Below the pieces are notes generated by a model, which made no database searches, was not told the origin of the DNA, and saw only the letters and a list, made by a program, of their open reading frames with translations. Of a stretch of DNA of 46,677 nt, positions 1-7,953 are shown piece by piece. Numbering within the stretch: position 1 is the first letter of the stretch; the number at the start of each line of letters is the position of its first letter. The translations under genes and the position numbers were made by a program. The DNA comes from Aquabacterium sp. (lineage in GTDB: Bacteria > Pseudomonadota > Gammaproteobacteria > Burkholderiales > Burkholderiaceae_C): positions 1-46,677 of the forward strand of contig NZ_JAIZVX010000012.1 in the NCBI RefSeq assembly GCF_021768455.1. The letters run 5' to 3'.

Positions 1-76
1 CCGCCTGGCCCACGCCCAGTTCACGGCGCCGGACCTGTCGAACACCCTGGCCTCGGCCGAATGGGTGCGCCGCTGA
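1..76 (+). CDS. C-terminal end of an unidentified protein (partial)
   Basis: An open frame enters from the left edge and ends with TGA at 74-76, giving 24 visible codons that finish in ...SAEWVRR. Codon use is GC-rich, like the genes around it. The fragment is too short to assign to a family. It converges on the UbiH-type gene, whose stop is 28 bp away on the other strand. Confidence 0.5.
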   Translation, partial: RLAHAQFTAPDLSNTLASAEWVRR

Positions 77-103
77 GGCCTGACGCCCGCGGCCCGGCGC
101 GCC

Positions 104-1471
104 TCAGCGCCAGCCAAACATCATCGAACGCGCCACCAGGCGCTTGACGGGCCCCAGTGCCTGCACCGCGCCCAGTCCCAGCCCCCGCGCCGTGGCGAGG
201 ATGGGCGCAGGCCAGGTGAAGCTGCGCGCCAGGAAATCGGTCGTGGCCAGCAGCGCCCAGCGGTCGGGTTGGCGCTTGCGCTCGAAGCGGCGCAGGGCGC
301 GTTTGACCTTCACCGCACGCGCATCGGCGTCGTCGGTCAGGGCCTGATTCTCCGCCTGGCCCGTTGGGGCGCCCCAGGCTTCGGCCTGCAGCGCCGCCAG
401 CAGCTCGTGCACATCCCGCATCCCCAGGTTGAAACCTTGCCCAGCCACCGGGTGCAGGGTCTGCGCGGCATTGCCGATGCGCACCACGGCGCCTTCGCTC
501 ACCAGACGGCGGTGGGCGTTGAGCCCCAGCGGGAAGGCCTTCAGCGGGCTCATGGCCGTGATGCGCCCTGCGCTGGGGTGGAAAACGGTGTTGAGCAGCG
601 TCAGGCGCTGGGCGGCGTCGAGCTCGGCCACCGGGTCGTCGGCCTGGGGCACGCACCACACCAGCGCCGCGCGGCGGCCGGAGGCACCCCCGGGCGTGAT
701 CGGGCCATCGGGCAAGGGCAGCAGGGCGGCGGGGCCAGAGGGGGTGAAGCGCTCGAAAGCGGTGCCGGGGGCGGCACGGTCGTCCAGCTGCACCTGGCCC
801 ACCCAGGCCGTCTGTTCGTAGTCGCGGCTCACGCCTTCGGGCCATTGCAGCCTGGCCTGGTCGGCGAACACACCGCCTTCGGCCACCACGGCGAGGTCGA
901 AGCCCTCGGCAATGTCGGCGTCGATCTCCACCCCGTTGGACAAGGGCTTGAAGCCGCGCACCGGTGTGCCAAAGCGCATGGCCAGGCGCTGCGGGGCCTG
1001 GGCCACCGCGGCCAGCCAGGCGGCCTGCAAGGGGGCGACCAGCGTGCCGTAGCTGCAGACCGCGCCCAACCGGGCCACGCCTTGCTCCGACGCGCTGATG
1101 CGCACCTCCGGCTGGGCCGGGCCGGGCCACAACACGGTGGGCTGCTGTTGCGAGACGTGCACCTGGCGGATGGCGGCGCTCTGGCCGCTGACCTCGATCG
1201 CGTCCCACACGCCCATGCGCTGCAACTCCTGCACCGTGCCCAGCGAGAGCGCCAGGGTGCGGGCATCGGCCGAGACGTCCTTGGTGGCGTCGCGGGCGTC
1301 GAACACGGTGATGCGGGCCTGTGGCAGGGCGCGGGCGGCCTGCAGGGCCAGGCTCAGGCCAGCGGGGCCCGCGCCCACGATGGCCAGGCTCAGGGGGGCA
1401 GGGGAGGCGGTGGTGTCGTCGCGCATGGGGCGTTCGGGGTCGTCAGAGGTGGGGCGGTAGACAGTGTGCAT
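104..1471 (-). CDS. UbiH/UbiF/COQ6-family FAD-dependent hydroxylase
   Basis: A 455-residue flavoprotein monooxygenase of the group that hydroxylates the ubiquinone ring. The N-terminal dinucleotide fold is plain (IVGAGPAGLSLAL, about residues 30-42). The central substrate region carries AFERFTPSGPAALLPLPDG. The second FAD motif is RIGNAAQTLHPVAGQGFNLGMRD, in which Asn replaces the usual Asp of GDAAH. The family adds oxygen to the polyprenylated quinone precursor at the inner membrane. Which ring position is modified cannot be told from sequence alone. It is divergent from ispB, which makes the polyprenyl tail of the same cofactor, and this supports a quinone role. ATG at 1471 is used; ATG at 1426, 15 codons in, is an alternative. 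Neither has a strong ribosome binding site. Confidence 0.88.
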   Translation of the reverse strand: MHTVYRPTSDDPERPMRDDTTASPAPLSLAIVGAGPAGLSLALQAARALPQARITVFDARDATKDVSADARTLALSLGTVQELQRMGVWDAIEVSGQSAAIRQVHVSQQQPTVLWPGPAQPEVRISASEQGVARLGAVCSYGTLVAPLQAAWLAAVAQAPQRLAMRFGTPVRGFKPLSNGVEIDADIAEGFDLAVVAEGGVFADQARLQWPEGVSRDYEQTAWVGQVQLDDRAAPGTAFERFTPSGPAALLPLPDGPITPGGASGRRAALVWCVPQADDPVAELDAAQRLTLLNTVFHPSAGRITAMSPLKAFPLGLNAHRRLVSEGAVVRIGNAAQTLHPVAGQGFNLGMRDVHELLAALQAEAWGAPTGQAENQALTDDADARAVKVKRALRRFERKRQPDRWALLATTDFLARSFTWPAPILATARGLGLGAVQALGPVKRLVARSMMFGWR

Positions 1472-1518
1472 TGTCGGTGTCTTCTGGCCCTGTCATCCCC
1501 GATTTAGGCGGGGCTTTC

Positions 1519-1524
1519 TATAAT
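1519..1524 (+). promoter_or_regulatory. -10 box of the ispB promoter
   Basis: A perfect TATAAT lies 31 bp before the GTG start of ispB, in the 84-bp gap shared with the divergent UbiH-type gene. A transcript would start near 1531, giving a leader of about 25 nt with no clear Shine-Dalgarno sequence. I see no good -35 hexamer at 16-18 bp spacing. Confidence 0.5.
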
Positions 1525-1555
1525 CGCCAGTTCACCCTCTTGCTGTGCCTCTCGC

Positions 1556-2539
1556 GTGACCGCCTCCAACACCTCCCCCGCCAGCTACCGATCCCTTGCC
1601 GCCGCCGACATGGCCGAGGTCGATCAGGTCATCCACCGTCGCCTGGCCTCCAAGGTGGCGCTGGTCAACCAGATCTCGCACTACATCGTGAGCGCCGGTG
1701 GCAAGCGGGTGCGCCCGATGCTGCTGCTGCTGGTGGCGCGCGCCCTGGGCCACGAGAGCAGCCAGCGCCATGAGCTGGCCGCGGTGGTGGAGTTCATCCA
1801 CACCGCCACGCTGCTGCACGACGACGTGGTCGACGAATCCGACCTGCGCCGCGGCCGCAAGACGGCCAACGCGATGTTCGGCAACGCCGCCAGCGTGCTG
1901 GTGGGCGACTTTCTGTACTCGCGGGCCTTCCAGATGATGGTGTCGACCAACCGCCTGCGCGTGATGGAGGTGCTGGCCGAGGCCACCAACGTGATCGCCG
2001 AGGGGGAGGTGCTGCAGCTGATGAACATGCACGACCCCGACATCTCGGTGGAGGATTACCTGCGTGTCATCGAATACAAGACGGCCAAGCTGTTCGAGGC
2101 CAGCGCCCGCCTGGGTGCGGTCATTGCCGATGCGCCGCCCGAGGTGGAAGAGGCCTGCGCCGCTTACGGCCGCGCCCTGGGCACCGCCTTCCAGCTGATC
2201 GACGACCTGCTGGACTACGAAGGCAGCACCGAGGCCCTGGGCAAGAACATTGGCGACGACCTGCGCGAGGGCAAGCCCACGCTGCCCCTGCTGGTGGCCA
2301 TGCAGCGCGGCACGCCCGAGCAGACGGCGTTGATCCGCGAGGCCATCGTCAACGGCGAGGTGGAGCGCATGGCGCAGATCGTGGAGATCGTGAAGGCCAC
2401 GGGCGCGCTGGACGCCACCCGCGAAGCCGCCCAGGCCCAGGCCGAGCAGGCCCAGCGTTGCCTGGACGCACTGCCCGAGTCGGTGTACCGCGAAGCTCTG
2501 CTACAATTGTCGTTCGATTCGATTGGCCGTTCTTCCTGA
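1556..2539 (+). CDS. ispB: Octaprenyl/polyprenyl diphosphate synthase
   Basis: A 327-residue trans-isoprenyl diphosphate synthase. It elongates farnesyl diphosphate with isopentenyl diphosphate to the polyprenyl side chain of ubiquinone. Both aspartate-rich Mg-binding motifs are intact: LLHDDVVDES at about residues 85-94 and IDDLLDYEG at about 214-222. The GGKRVRP substrate motif is near residue 48. Length is normal for IspB. The start is GTG at 1556; alignment of the N-terminal ADMAEVDQVI segment with the family supports a start in this region, but no ribosome binding site is evident. It is divergent from the UbiH-type gene and is followed 25 bp later by tRNA-Pro, an order I recall from other Burkholderiales. 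Confidence 0.95.
   Translation: MTASNTSPASYRSLAAADMAEVDQVIHRRLASKVALVNQISHYIVSAGGKRVRPMLLLLVARALGHESSQRHELAAVVEFIHTATLLHDDVVDESDLRRGRKTANAMFGNAASVLVGDFLYSRAFQMMVSTNRLRVMEVLAEATNVIAEGEVLQLMNMHDPDISVEDYLRVIEYKTAKLFEASARLGAVIADAPPEVEEACAAYGRALGTAFQLIDDLLDYEGSTEALGKNIGDDLREGKPTLPLLVAMQRGTPEQTALIREAIVNGEVERMAQIVEIVKATGALDATREAAQAQAEQAQRCLDALPESVYREALLQLSFDSIGRSS
2502..2507 (+). promoter_or_regulatory. Possible -10 box for tRNA-Pro inside the ispB 3' end
   Basis: TACAAT within the last codons of ispB would start a transcript near 2514, about 50 nt before the mature tRNA. No convincing -35 hexamer is seen, so this is a weak prediction. Readthrough from ispB is the alternative. Confidence 0.3.
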
Positions 2540-2564
2540 GGGCGCGCTGACAAAACGGTTGAAT

Positions 2565-2641
2565 CGGGGTGTAGCTTAGCCTGGTAGAGCGCTACGTTCG
2601 GGACGTAGAGGCCGGAGGTTCGAATCCTCTCACCCCGACCA
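2565..2641 (+). tRNA. tRNA-Pro (CGG)
   Basis: A complete 77-nt cloverleaf. The acceptor stem CGGGGTG pairs with CACCCCG. The anticodon stem CTACG/CGTAG encloses the loop TTCGGGA, which places CGG at the anticodon and so reads CCG proline codons. The T-arm is GGAGG-TTCGAAT-CCTCT, allowing a G-T pair. The CCA end is encoded at 2639-2641. It lies between ispB and an intrinsic terminator. Confidence 0.97.
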
Positions 2642-2651
2642 CACAATCCTC

Positions 2652-2691
2652 AAAAAGCCCAAGTGCAGCAAAGCGCTTGGGCTTTTTGTTT
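2652..2691 (+). terminator. Intrinsic terminator after tRNA-Pro
   Basis: The arms AAAAAGCCCAAG and CTTGGGCTTTTT form a 12-bp stem around a 12-nt loop and run into TTTTTGTTTT. It ends the ispB-tRNA transcript. The A-tract on the left arm could also let it stop the converging DUF3861 transcript. Confidence 0.9.
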
Positions 2692-2744
2692 TGGATCGCT
2701 CTTAGGGCGATGGTCTCCTGGCACTCAGGTCGTGACGCAGTCAT

Positions 2745-3044
2745 TCAACCCTGCGCTGGCCCCGACTTCAGTCGCTTCATGAAGTCGCCGAAGTGCGGCC
2801 CCAGTTCGGCAAACAGCGGGTGTTGGCGGTTCATGAGCATCACCTCGCTGAAGAGCTTGAGACCGATGGCGAGGTTGGTGGCCGTCTGTGCATCGAAGTC
2901 GCCACGGCCCTTCATGCGTTCGGCGATGGCGATGATGTCGTCGTGGTTGAGTGCTTCGAAGGTGAGGCTGGCTGGGGTGGCGGGCGGCTGACCGTCCTTG
3001 TCGGCGAGATGCTCTACGGTGATGCGATAGCGGTGCTGTTTCAT
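2745..3044 (-). CDS. DUF3861 family small protein
   Basis: A 99-residue cytoplasmic protein starting MKQHRYRITVEHL, with FEALNHDDIIAIAERMK and a C-terminal LFAELGPHFGDFMKRLK segment. I recognise this as DUF3861, a small uncharacterised family of about this length. An upstream in-frame extension lacks family sequence and overlaps the PadR gene, so ATG at 3044 is chosen. It lies 40 bp downstream of the PadR gene on the same strand and may be cotranscribed. No function is known. Confidence 0.75.
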   Translation of the reverse strand: MKQHRYRITVEHLADKDGQPPATPASLTFEALNHDDIIAIAERMKGRGDFDAQTATNLAIGLKLFSEVMLMNRQHPLFAELGPHFGDFMKRLKSGPAQG

Positions 3045-3084
3045 GGTGATCCTGTCTGGCTGTCGGGCCGGTGTGCGGTGGTGC

Positions 3085-3687
3085 TCAGGCGCGCTCGATG
3101 GCGAGTGCGGCCTGGTCGATCGCGGCCGCCATGCGTTCGATCGCGGCCTGGTCGGGCGGGGTGGCGCTGTCAAAGCGAAGGCGCAGGGCGGTTTTCAGGT
3201 TGTCCATGGCACGCTGCAGTTCAGGGGCGCGGCCACGGTCTGCGCGGTGCTTGCCTTGCGCCAGTTTGGCCAGGGTGCGCTGCAATGCCTCGTCTTGTTC
3301 GACCAGATGAGACCGGCCAGCCTCGGTGATGGCGTACTGCTTGCGGCCGCCTTCTTGTGTGGTGGCTTCGACCAGGCCCATGTCTTCGAGCAGGGTGAGG
3401 GTGGGGTAGATCGCGCCCGGGCTGGGTGCGTAGCCGCCACCGGCCAGGTCGCCGATGGCGCGGATCAGGTCGTAGCCATGGCTGGGCTGTTGGCCGACCA
3501 ACTGGAGCACGACGAGTTTGAGTGCGCCGGACTCGAAGATGCGTTCGCGTCGGCCGCTGCGTTCGCCTGCGAAGGGGCCGTGGCCGCTGTGACCGCCATG
3601 GTGGCCTTCGTGGCGACCCTCATGCCGAGCGTGGTGGCGGCCACCGTGGCGGTGGTGGGCGTGGTGGGGATGGTGTGCGGGATGCAT
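3085..3687 (-). CDS. yqjI: PadR-family regulator with His-rich N-terminus (YqjI-like)
   Basis: A 200-residue regulator. The first 36 residues hold 16 histidines (MHPAHHPHHAHHRHGG...). The PadR winged helix follows: LKLVVLQLVGQQPSHGYDLI, then YAPSPGAIYPTLTLLEDMG and GGRKQYAITEAG, at about residues 52-125. The C-terminal helical dimer region includes AMDNLKTALRLR. The layout matches E. coli YqjI, a nickel-responsive repressor of a ferric-siderophore reductase gene whose metal-binding tail is also His-rich. A metal-sensing role here is inference. The start is ATG 3687, with AAGGAA about 6 nt upstream. A perfect 14-bp palindrome 40 bp upstream is a likely autoregulatory operator. The upstream neighbours on the same strand are a HupE-like protein and a DUF3500 lipoprotein. 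Confidence 0.88.
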   Translation of the reverse strand: MHPAHHPHHAHHRHGGRHHARHEGRHEGHHGGHSGHGPFAGERSGRRERIFESGALKLVVLQLVGQQPSHGYDLIRAIGDLAGGGYAPSPGAIYPTLTLLEDMGLVEATTQEGGRKQYAITEAGRSHLVEQDEALQRTLAKLAQGKHRADRGRAPELQRAMDNLKTALRLRFDSATPPDQAAIERMAAAIDQAALAIERA

Positions 3688-3726
3688 GGTCTGGATTCCT
3701 TGAGAAGTCCGTCGTTTCGATGTATC

Positions 3727-3740
3727 AAAGATATATCTTT
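3727..3740. promoter_or_regulatory. Perfect 14-bp palindrome upstream of the PadR gene
   Basis: AAAGATATATCTTT is its own reverse complement. It is an AT-only island, apart from one G and one C, in GC-rich DNA, centred about 46 bp before the PadR start codon. PadR proteins bind short dyads in their own promoters, so this is the best operator candidate in the 155-bp gap. The assignment is inference from position and symmetry. Confidence 0.6.
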
Positions 3741-3842
3741 ATCGGTGTCATTTCAAGGTCTGGATGCACGCCCGCGCGTGACTTCACCTGACTTTACGAA
3801 GGCCCCTTTGGGACATTGAAGACCTGTGGGACCTTTGGGATC

Positions 3843-5114
3843 TCAGGCGGTCTGGCGACACGGAGTGGGGCCCGTGTGCGCCGGCCACAGCGCGATCAGC
3901 CAAAGCATGCCCGGCAGCCAGATGCCCTGCGAGAGCAGGCTGTCGACCCAGGCCGATGTGCCGGTTGGGAGCCAGGCGAGGCGTTCGGCGGTCCACAGCA
4001 GGGCGATGTCGAAGCAGGCGATGGCCAATCCACGGCGCAGCCATGCCAGGCGTTGCCCCTGACCGGCCAGCTTCAGCAAGGGCGGCAGGGTGGCCAGCAG
4101 CACCAGGCCTTGCATGGTTTCGATGCCGAGGTTGAACGCCATCAGTGCCTGGGCGTGCTGCCATGCGCTGAGACCTGCGCCACTGAGGCTGGCCGAGAAG
4201 GCCATGCCGTGCACCAACCCGAATCCGAGGGCGACCAGGGTTTCGCCGCGCCCGAAGATCGGTCTCAGTGCGTGCACGGCGGCCAGCGCGATCGTGAGCG
4301 CCACGCCCACCTCCACCCATTGCGAAGGCAGGCTCAGCCACCCTGTGCTGCCGAGCGTGAGCGTCAGGGCGTGGCCCAGTGTGAAGGCGCTGACCACCCA
4401 GCCAATGTGCTGCCAGGCTTGTCGGGCGGGCCGGGGCGCGGCCCAGCGTCCGTTGTTCATGCCCAGTGGCGCGACCACCACCAGCAGGAGCAGGAAGGCC
4501 AGGTGGTCGCTGCCCTCTGCGATGTGGGCCATGCCGTGCTGCCAGAGACTGAGCCAGCTGGCGCCTGTGCGCGACGCAGGCAGTGTGAGGGCCACGCTGC
4601 CCTGCCCGTACCGCAGTTCGGCCAGCGGCTGCGGCAGCACCTCGGCAAGGGCGACCCGGCCAGAGGCCCAATCGTGGCGGAGGAAAACCTGCACGCGGTG
4701 GCTCCGAACCTCGTGCGTGACCACGTCGAGCAAGAGTTCGCCCTGGCGCGGGTCCTGCCCGATGGGTGCCACCAGGCGCATCTGGGCGACCAGCTCTGCC
4801 GCAGGCGTCTGGCCGCTCACGCTGAGTTCGGGTCGAAGGGCCAACCAGCCTTGGGTGCCGCTGCGCGCACCGATGTGGGCCAGCAGGTAGCGGCTCAGGC
4901 CCTCGCGCTCACGCGCCAGAACCTGATGGGGTTCGCCGTCGAGCGTGTGGCCGTAGGCCAGGCCCAATTGGTTCAGCGGCAGGTTCAGTGTCAGGTTCAG
5001 GCCCTGGGCGGTGGTGTCGACCCACACCCTGCTTTCGGCCATGGGATGGGCCGTGGCGAAGCCCGGTGCGATCACGCCCAGCAGGGTCACCAGGAGCAGG
5101 GCGATGGCGCGCAT
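3843..5114 (-). CDS. HupE/UreJ-like membrane protein with periplasmic domain
   Basis: A 423-residue protein. A signal peptide ends near FATA-HPMAES, so the mature N-terminus would begin with His. An extracytoplasmic domain follows to about residue 190, then six or seven membrane segments. The membrane part carries His-containing motifs typical of the HupE/UreJ_2 group: GMAHIAEGSDHLAFLL, FTLGHALTLTLG, FGLVHGMAFSASL and FNLGIETMQG. Classical HupE/UreJ proteins move nickel, but the longer UreJ_2 form is uncharacterised, so a metal-transport role is inference. ATG 5114 overlaps the TGA stop of the lipoprotein gene (TGATG), which suggests translational coupling. A longer frame to 5216 would lose the signal peptide and is rejected. 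Confidence 0.85.
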   Translation of the reverse strand: MRAIALLLVTLLGVIAPGFATAHPMAESRVWVDTTAQGLNLTLNLPLNQLGLAYGHTLDGEPHQVLAREREGLSRYLLAHIGARSGTQGWLALRPELSVSGQTPAAELVAQMRLVAPIGQDPRQGELLLDVVTHEVRSHRVQVFLRHDWASGRVALAEVLPQPLAELRYGQGSVALTLPASRTGASWLSLWQHGMAHIAEGSDHLAFLLLLVVVAPLGMNNGRWAAPRPARQAWQHIGWVVSAFTLGHALTLTLGSTGWLSLPSQWVEVGVALTIALAAVHALRPIFGRGETLVALGFGLVHGMAFSASLSGAGLSAWQHAQALMAFNLGIETMQGLVLLATLPPLLKLAGQGQRLAWLRRGLAIACFDIALLWTAERLAWLPTGTSAWVDSLLSQGIWLPGMLWLIALWPAHTGPTPCRQTA

Positions 5115-6736
5115 CAGAAGTTGCCGCCGTAGTCGCCCACCTTGTCGCGCCAGATGGTGTGGTAGTGGATGTCGCTGGAGACGATGACGCCGCGCTGCAC
5201 CGAGAACTCGATCCACACGCGGGGGCCGTCCACCCGGATGTAGGCACCGCTGGTGGTGACGTTGGCGCTGCCTGCATAGGCCACGTAGGTGGACGCCAGG
5301 GCCGTGTCGCTCAGGTAGCTGGCCAGCAGCTCATCCGACATGGCGGTCGATTGGGTGTTGACGTAGGCCTTGATCACCTCGATGACCTTGGCCTGGTCGG
5401 TGGACGACAGGTTGCCGTACAGGATGCCGCGCCCGGTGGTGCCCGTGGGGTAGGACTTGGGCAAGGTGCCATCGATGTTGCCCGAGCCATTGGCGCCGAA
5501 GAGCAGGTCGGCGTACGAGCCACTGAGCAGGGCTCCCGAGTAGCTGCTCAGGCCCGAGACCAGGTTGGCCACGGCGGTGCGCTGGGCGGCCATGGGATCG
5601 TAGGTGGTGCCGTTGAGCGTGAAGCTGCCTTTGGGCTCCACGCCCAGGAAGAGCGGTGTGGGCGCGCTGTAGCTGCCATTGAAGGCGATGTTGAAGGTGA
5701 GGTGGTGGCCAGTGAGCTGAAGCAGCCAGAACCCGGTGGTGGAGGGGGTGCCCAGGAAGGCGATGTAGTAGTGCCCGCTGCCATAGGTCGAACTGGAGGC
5801 ACTGTAGGCGCTGACCAGTTGGTCGTCGGCCGCCTGCATGCCCAGGTGCAGCGTGTTGCCGGTGCTGCCCAGGGCCGTGCTGATCAGGGTTCGGGCCGCC
5901 GTCTTCTGTGCGGTGCTGAGTGAGCTCCAGGCCAGCCCGTTGCGAGAGACCATGGAGGCCGGCAGGTTGGACCAGTGTCGGGCTGTGGCCAGGGCATAGC
6001 TCTGCACCACGGTGCTTTGTTGTGTGCTGCTGAGTGTGGCGATGAAGGCGTTGGCGGCGCTCACGGCCGAGGCCGTCTGGGCCGTGGTGGAGCTGGTCGT
6101 GGTCGTCACCGAAAGCGTGGCGGCGTCACTGGTGACCGAGCCGGCCGTGTTCGACACCACCACGGTGTAGCTGCCGGCATCGCTGCTGCTCACCGAGCTG
6201 AGCGTGTAGCTGCTGCCGGTGGCGCCAGAAATGGCCGATCCGTCCTTGCGCCATTGGAAGGCGAGGTCGCTGCCCGAGGCCGTGACGGTGAAGGTCGCGG
6301 TGCCGCCGGAGGCGACGGACACCGAGCTGGGCTGGCTCGTGATGAGCGGGGTGCCATCGCTGCTCTGCACGGTGAGGGTGGCGACCGAGCTGGTCGTGCT
6401 GCCGCTGTCGTTGCTCACGATGACGTCGTAGTCACCGGCGCTGCTGGCCGTGACGGCGCTCACCGTGTAGGACGCCGAGGTGGCGCCGCCGATGGCCGTC
6501 CCGCCTTTGCGCCATTGGTAGGAGAGCGTGCTGGTGCTGCTGGCGGTCACCGTGAACGTGGCGCTGGCGCCCAGCGTGACCGTGAGCGAGGCTGGCTGGC
6601 TGGTGATGGTGGGCGTGCTGCCCGATGCCGCTGTGGTGGTCGCACTGCTGCCGGCACTGGCGCCGCCCCCGCCACCACAGCCAGGCAGGAACCCGACCGC
6701 AAGCAGGGAGATGAGGAACAGAACACGTTGGAGCAT
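5114..6736 (-). CDS. DUF3500 lipoprotein with two Ig-like domains
   Basis: A 540-residue predicted lipoprotein. The N-terminal signal MLQRVLFLISLLAVGFLPGC has the lipobox LPGC with Cys20. A Gly/Ser/Thr linker follows. Two similar Ig-like domains (about residues 42-121 and 125-205) each run from a SQPxS strand through YQWRK or FQWRK to a V(I/V)VSN strand. After a Thr/Ser stretch the C-terminal 320 residues match DUF3500: LTGHHLTFN, PLFLGVEPKGSF, RVDGPRVWIEF, and a final HYHTIWRDKVGDYGG. The function of DUF3500 is not known. Conserved His and Asp residues at the end suggest metal binding or catalysis, which is inference. It is the first gene of a coupled pair with the HupE-like gene. A longer frame running into the aldolase gene is rejected because the lipobox fixes the start. 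Confidence 0.85.
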   Translation of the reverse strand: MLQRVLFLISLLAVGFLPGCGGGGGASAGSSATTTAASGSTPTITSQPASLTVTLGASATFTVTASSTSTLSYQWRKGGTAIGGATSASYTVSAVTASSAGDYDVIVSNDSGSTTSSVATLTVQSSDGTPLITSQPSSVSVASGGTATFTVTASGSDLAFQWRKDGSAISGATGSSYTLSSVSSSDAGSYTVVVSNTAGSVTSDAATLSVTTTTSSTTAQTASAVSAANAFIATLSSTQQSTVVQSYALATARHWSNLPASMVSRNGLAWSSLSTAQKTAARTLISTALGSTGNTLHLGMQAADDQLVSAYSASSSTYGSGHYYIAFLGTPSTTGFWLLQLTGHHLTFNIAFNGSYSAPTPLFLGVEPKGSFTLNGTTYDPMAAQRTAVANLVSGLSSYSGALLSGSYADLLFGANGSGNIDGTLPKSYPTGTTGRGILYGNLSSTDQAKVIEVIKAYVNTQSTAMSDELLASYLSDTALASTYVAYAGSANVTTSGAYIRVDGPRVWIEFSVQRGVIVSSDIHYHTIWRDKVGDYGGNF

Positions 6737-6855
6737 CGGGTTTCCAGTCGGGGCTGAGGGGAAGGAGGGGCGCTTGATGCTATGGGGCCGGGGTTGCGGC
6801 CTTGTTGCTGGCGGCCTGTGGATTTGTGTGTGCTGCGACACGCTCGTAAACGAAT

Positions 6856-6887
6856 CGGGCCGGACCTGCGTGAACAGGTCCGGCCCG
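6856..6887 (-). terminator. Intrinsic terminator of the meta-cleavage operon
   Basis: A perfect 13-bp stem (CGGGCCGGACCTG / CAGGTCCGGCCCG) with a 6-nt loop lies 26 bp after the aldolase stop. On the minus strand it is followed by ATTCGTTT, a short and imperfect T-tract. It separates the catabolic operon from the DUF3500 lipoprotein gene. Confidence 0.75.
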
Positions 6888-6912
6888 TCAGGGCTGACTG
6901 CGTCAGAAGGAG

Positions 6913-7935
6913 TCAAGCCGCTGCGCGTGTGCGCGATAACGTGATGGCCGTGTCCTCGATCATGTCCTCCTGTCCGCCAACCATGCCGCGTCGGCCCAAT
7001 TCCACAAGCAGTTCGCGGGCCGACACCCCATATTTTTTCTCGGCGCGCTTGGCAAAGAGGAGGAAGCTGGAATACACACCGGCATAACCCAGTGTCAGCG
7101 CATCGCGATCGACGCGGATGGGGTGGTCCATGATGGGCACGACCAGGTCCTCGGCCACATCCTGGATGGCGAAGAGGTCGACCCCTGTGGGGATGCCCAT
7201 GCGCGCGCACACCGCCACCAGCACCTCGATGGGCGTGTTGCCCGCGCCGGCACCCAGGCCTGCCGCGGCCGCATCGATCCGGGTGGCACCAGCTTGGATG
7301 GCCGCAATCGAATTGGCCACGCCCATGGCCATGTTGTGGTGGCCGTGAAAGCCGATCTCGGTCTCGGGCTTCAGTGCATCGCGTACGGCTGCGATGCGAG
7401 CCTTCACGTCTTCTGGCAGCATGTAACCGGCCGAGTCGGTCACGTAGACACAGTTGGCGCCGTAGCCCTCCATCAACTTGGCTTGGGTGACCAACCTGGC
7501 CGGATCGCTCATGTGGGCCATCATGAGGAAACCCACGGTGTCCATGCCAAGCTTGCGGGCATAGGTGATGTGCTGTTCCGACACGTCGGCTTCGGTGCAA
7601 TGCGTGGCCACGCGGATGGTGTGCACGCCCAGTTCATGCGCCATCTTCAGGTGGTCGACCGTGCCGATGCCGGGCAACAGCAGGGCCGAGACCTTGGCCT
7701 GGGTCATCAGCGGGATCACAGCCTGGAGGTAGTCCTCGTCGCTGTGCGCCGGGAAGCCGTAGTTGACCGAAGAGCCGCCCAGGCCGTCGCCATGGGTAAC
7801 CTCGATCAGCGGTACGCCAGCGCGGTCCAGGCCTTGCGCGATGCGGGTCATCTGATCGAGCGACATCTGGTGCCGCTTGGGGTGCATGCCATCACGCAAG
7901 GTCATGTCATGCAGGGTGATTTGGGGTGTGCTCAT
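6913..7935 (-). CDS. dmpG: 4-hydroxy-2-oxovalerate aldolase
   Basis: A 340-residue class II, divalent-metal-dependent aldolase of the DmpG/BphI/MhpE type. It splits 4-hydroxy-2-oxovalerate into pyruvate and acetaldehyde, the last ring-derived step of the catechol meta pathway. The TIM-barrel start carries [11 protein letters not shown] with the metal-binding Asp15 and catalytic Arg14 and His18. [11 protein letters not shown] supplies the other metal ligands. The C-terminal DmpG communication domain (about residues 280-335) is present. The family forms a channelling complex with the acylating dehydrogenase encoded 18 bp upstream. It is the last gene of the operon and is followed by a terminator. 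Confidence 0.96.
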   Translation of the reverse strand: MSTPQITLHDMTLRDGMHPKRHQMSLDQMTRIAQGLDRAGVPLIEVTHGDGLGGSSVNYGFPAHSDEDYLQAVIPLMTQAKVSALLLPGIGTVDHLKMAHELGVHTIRVATHCTEADVSEQHITYARKLGMDTVGFLMMAHMSDPARLVTQAKLMEGYGANCVYVTDSAGYMLPEDVKARIAAVRDALKPETEIGFHGHHNMAMGVANSIAAIQAGATRIDAAAAGLGAGAGNTPIEVLVAVCARMGIPTGVDLFAIQDVAEDLVVPIMDHPIRVDRDALTLGYAGVYSSFLLFAKRAEKKYGVSARELLVELGRRGMVGGQEDMIEDTAITLSRTRAAA

Positions 7936-7953
7936 CGTGGGTCTCCCGGTGTT

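Noticed and set aside
269..1507. A 412-residue open frame on the plus strand opposite the UbiH-type gene
   Set aside because: It is a codon-bias shadow: low-complexity Gly/His/Gln/Arg translation with no family motifs, while the minus strand encodes a complete flavoprotein.
3577..3687. Short repeated CAC/CAT-rich stretch as a DNA repeat
   Set aside because: It encodes the His-rich N-terminus of the PadR regulator; the repetition is explained by the protein sequence.
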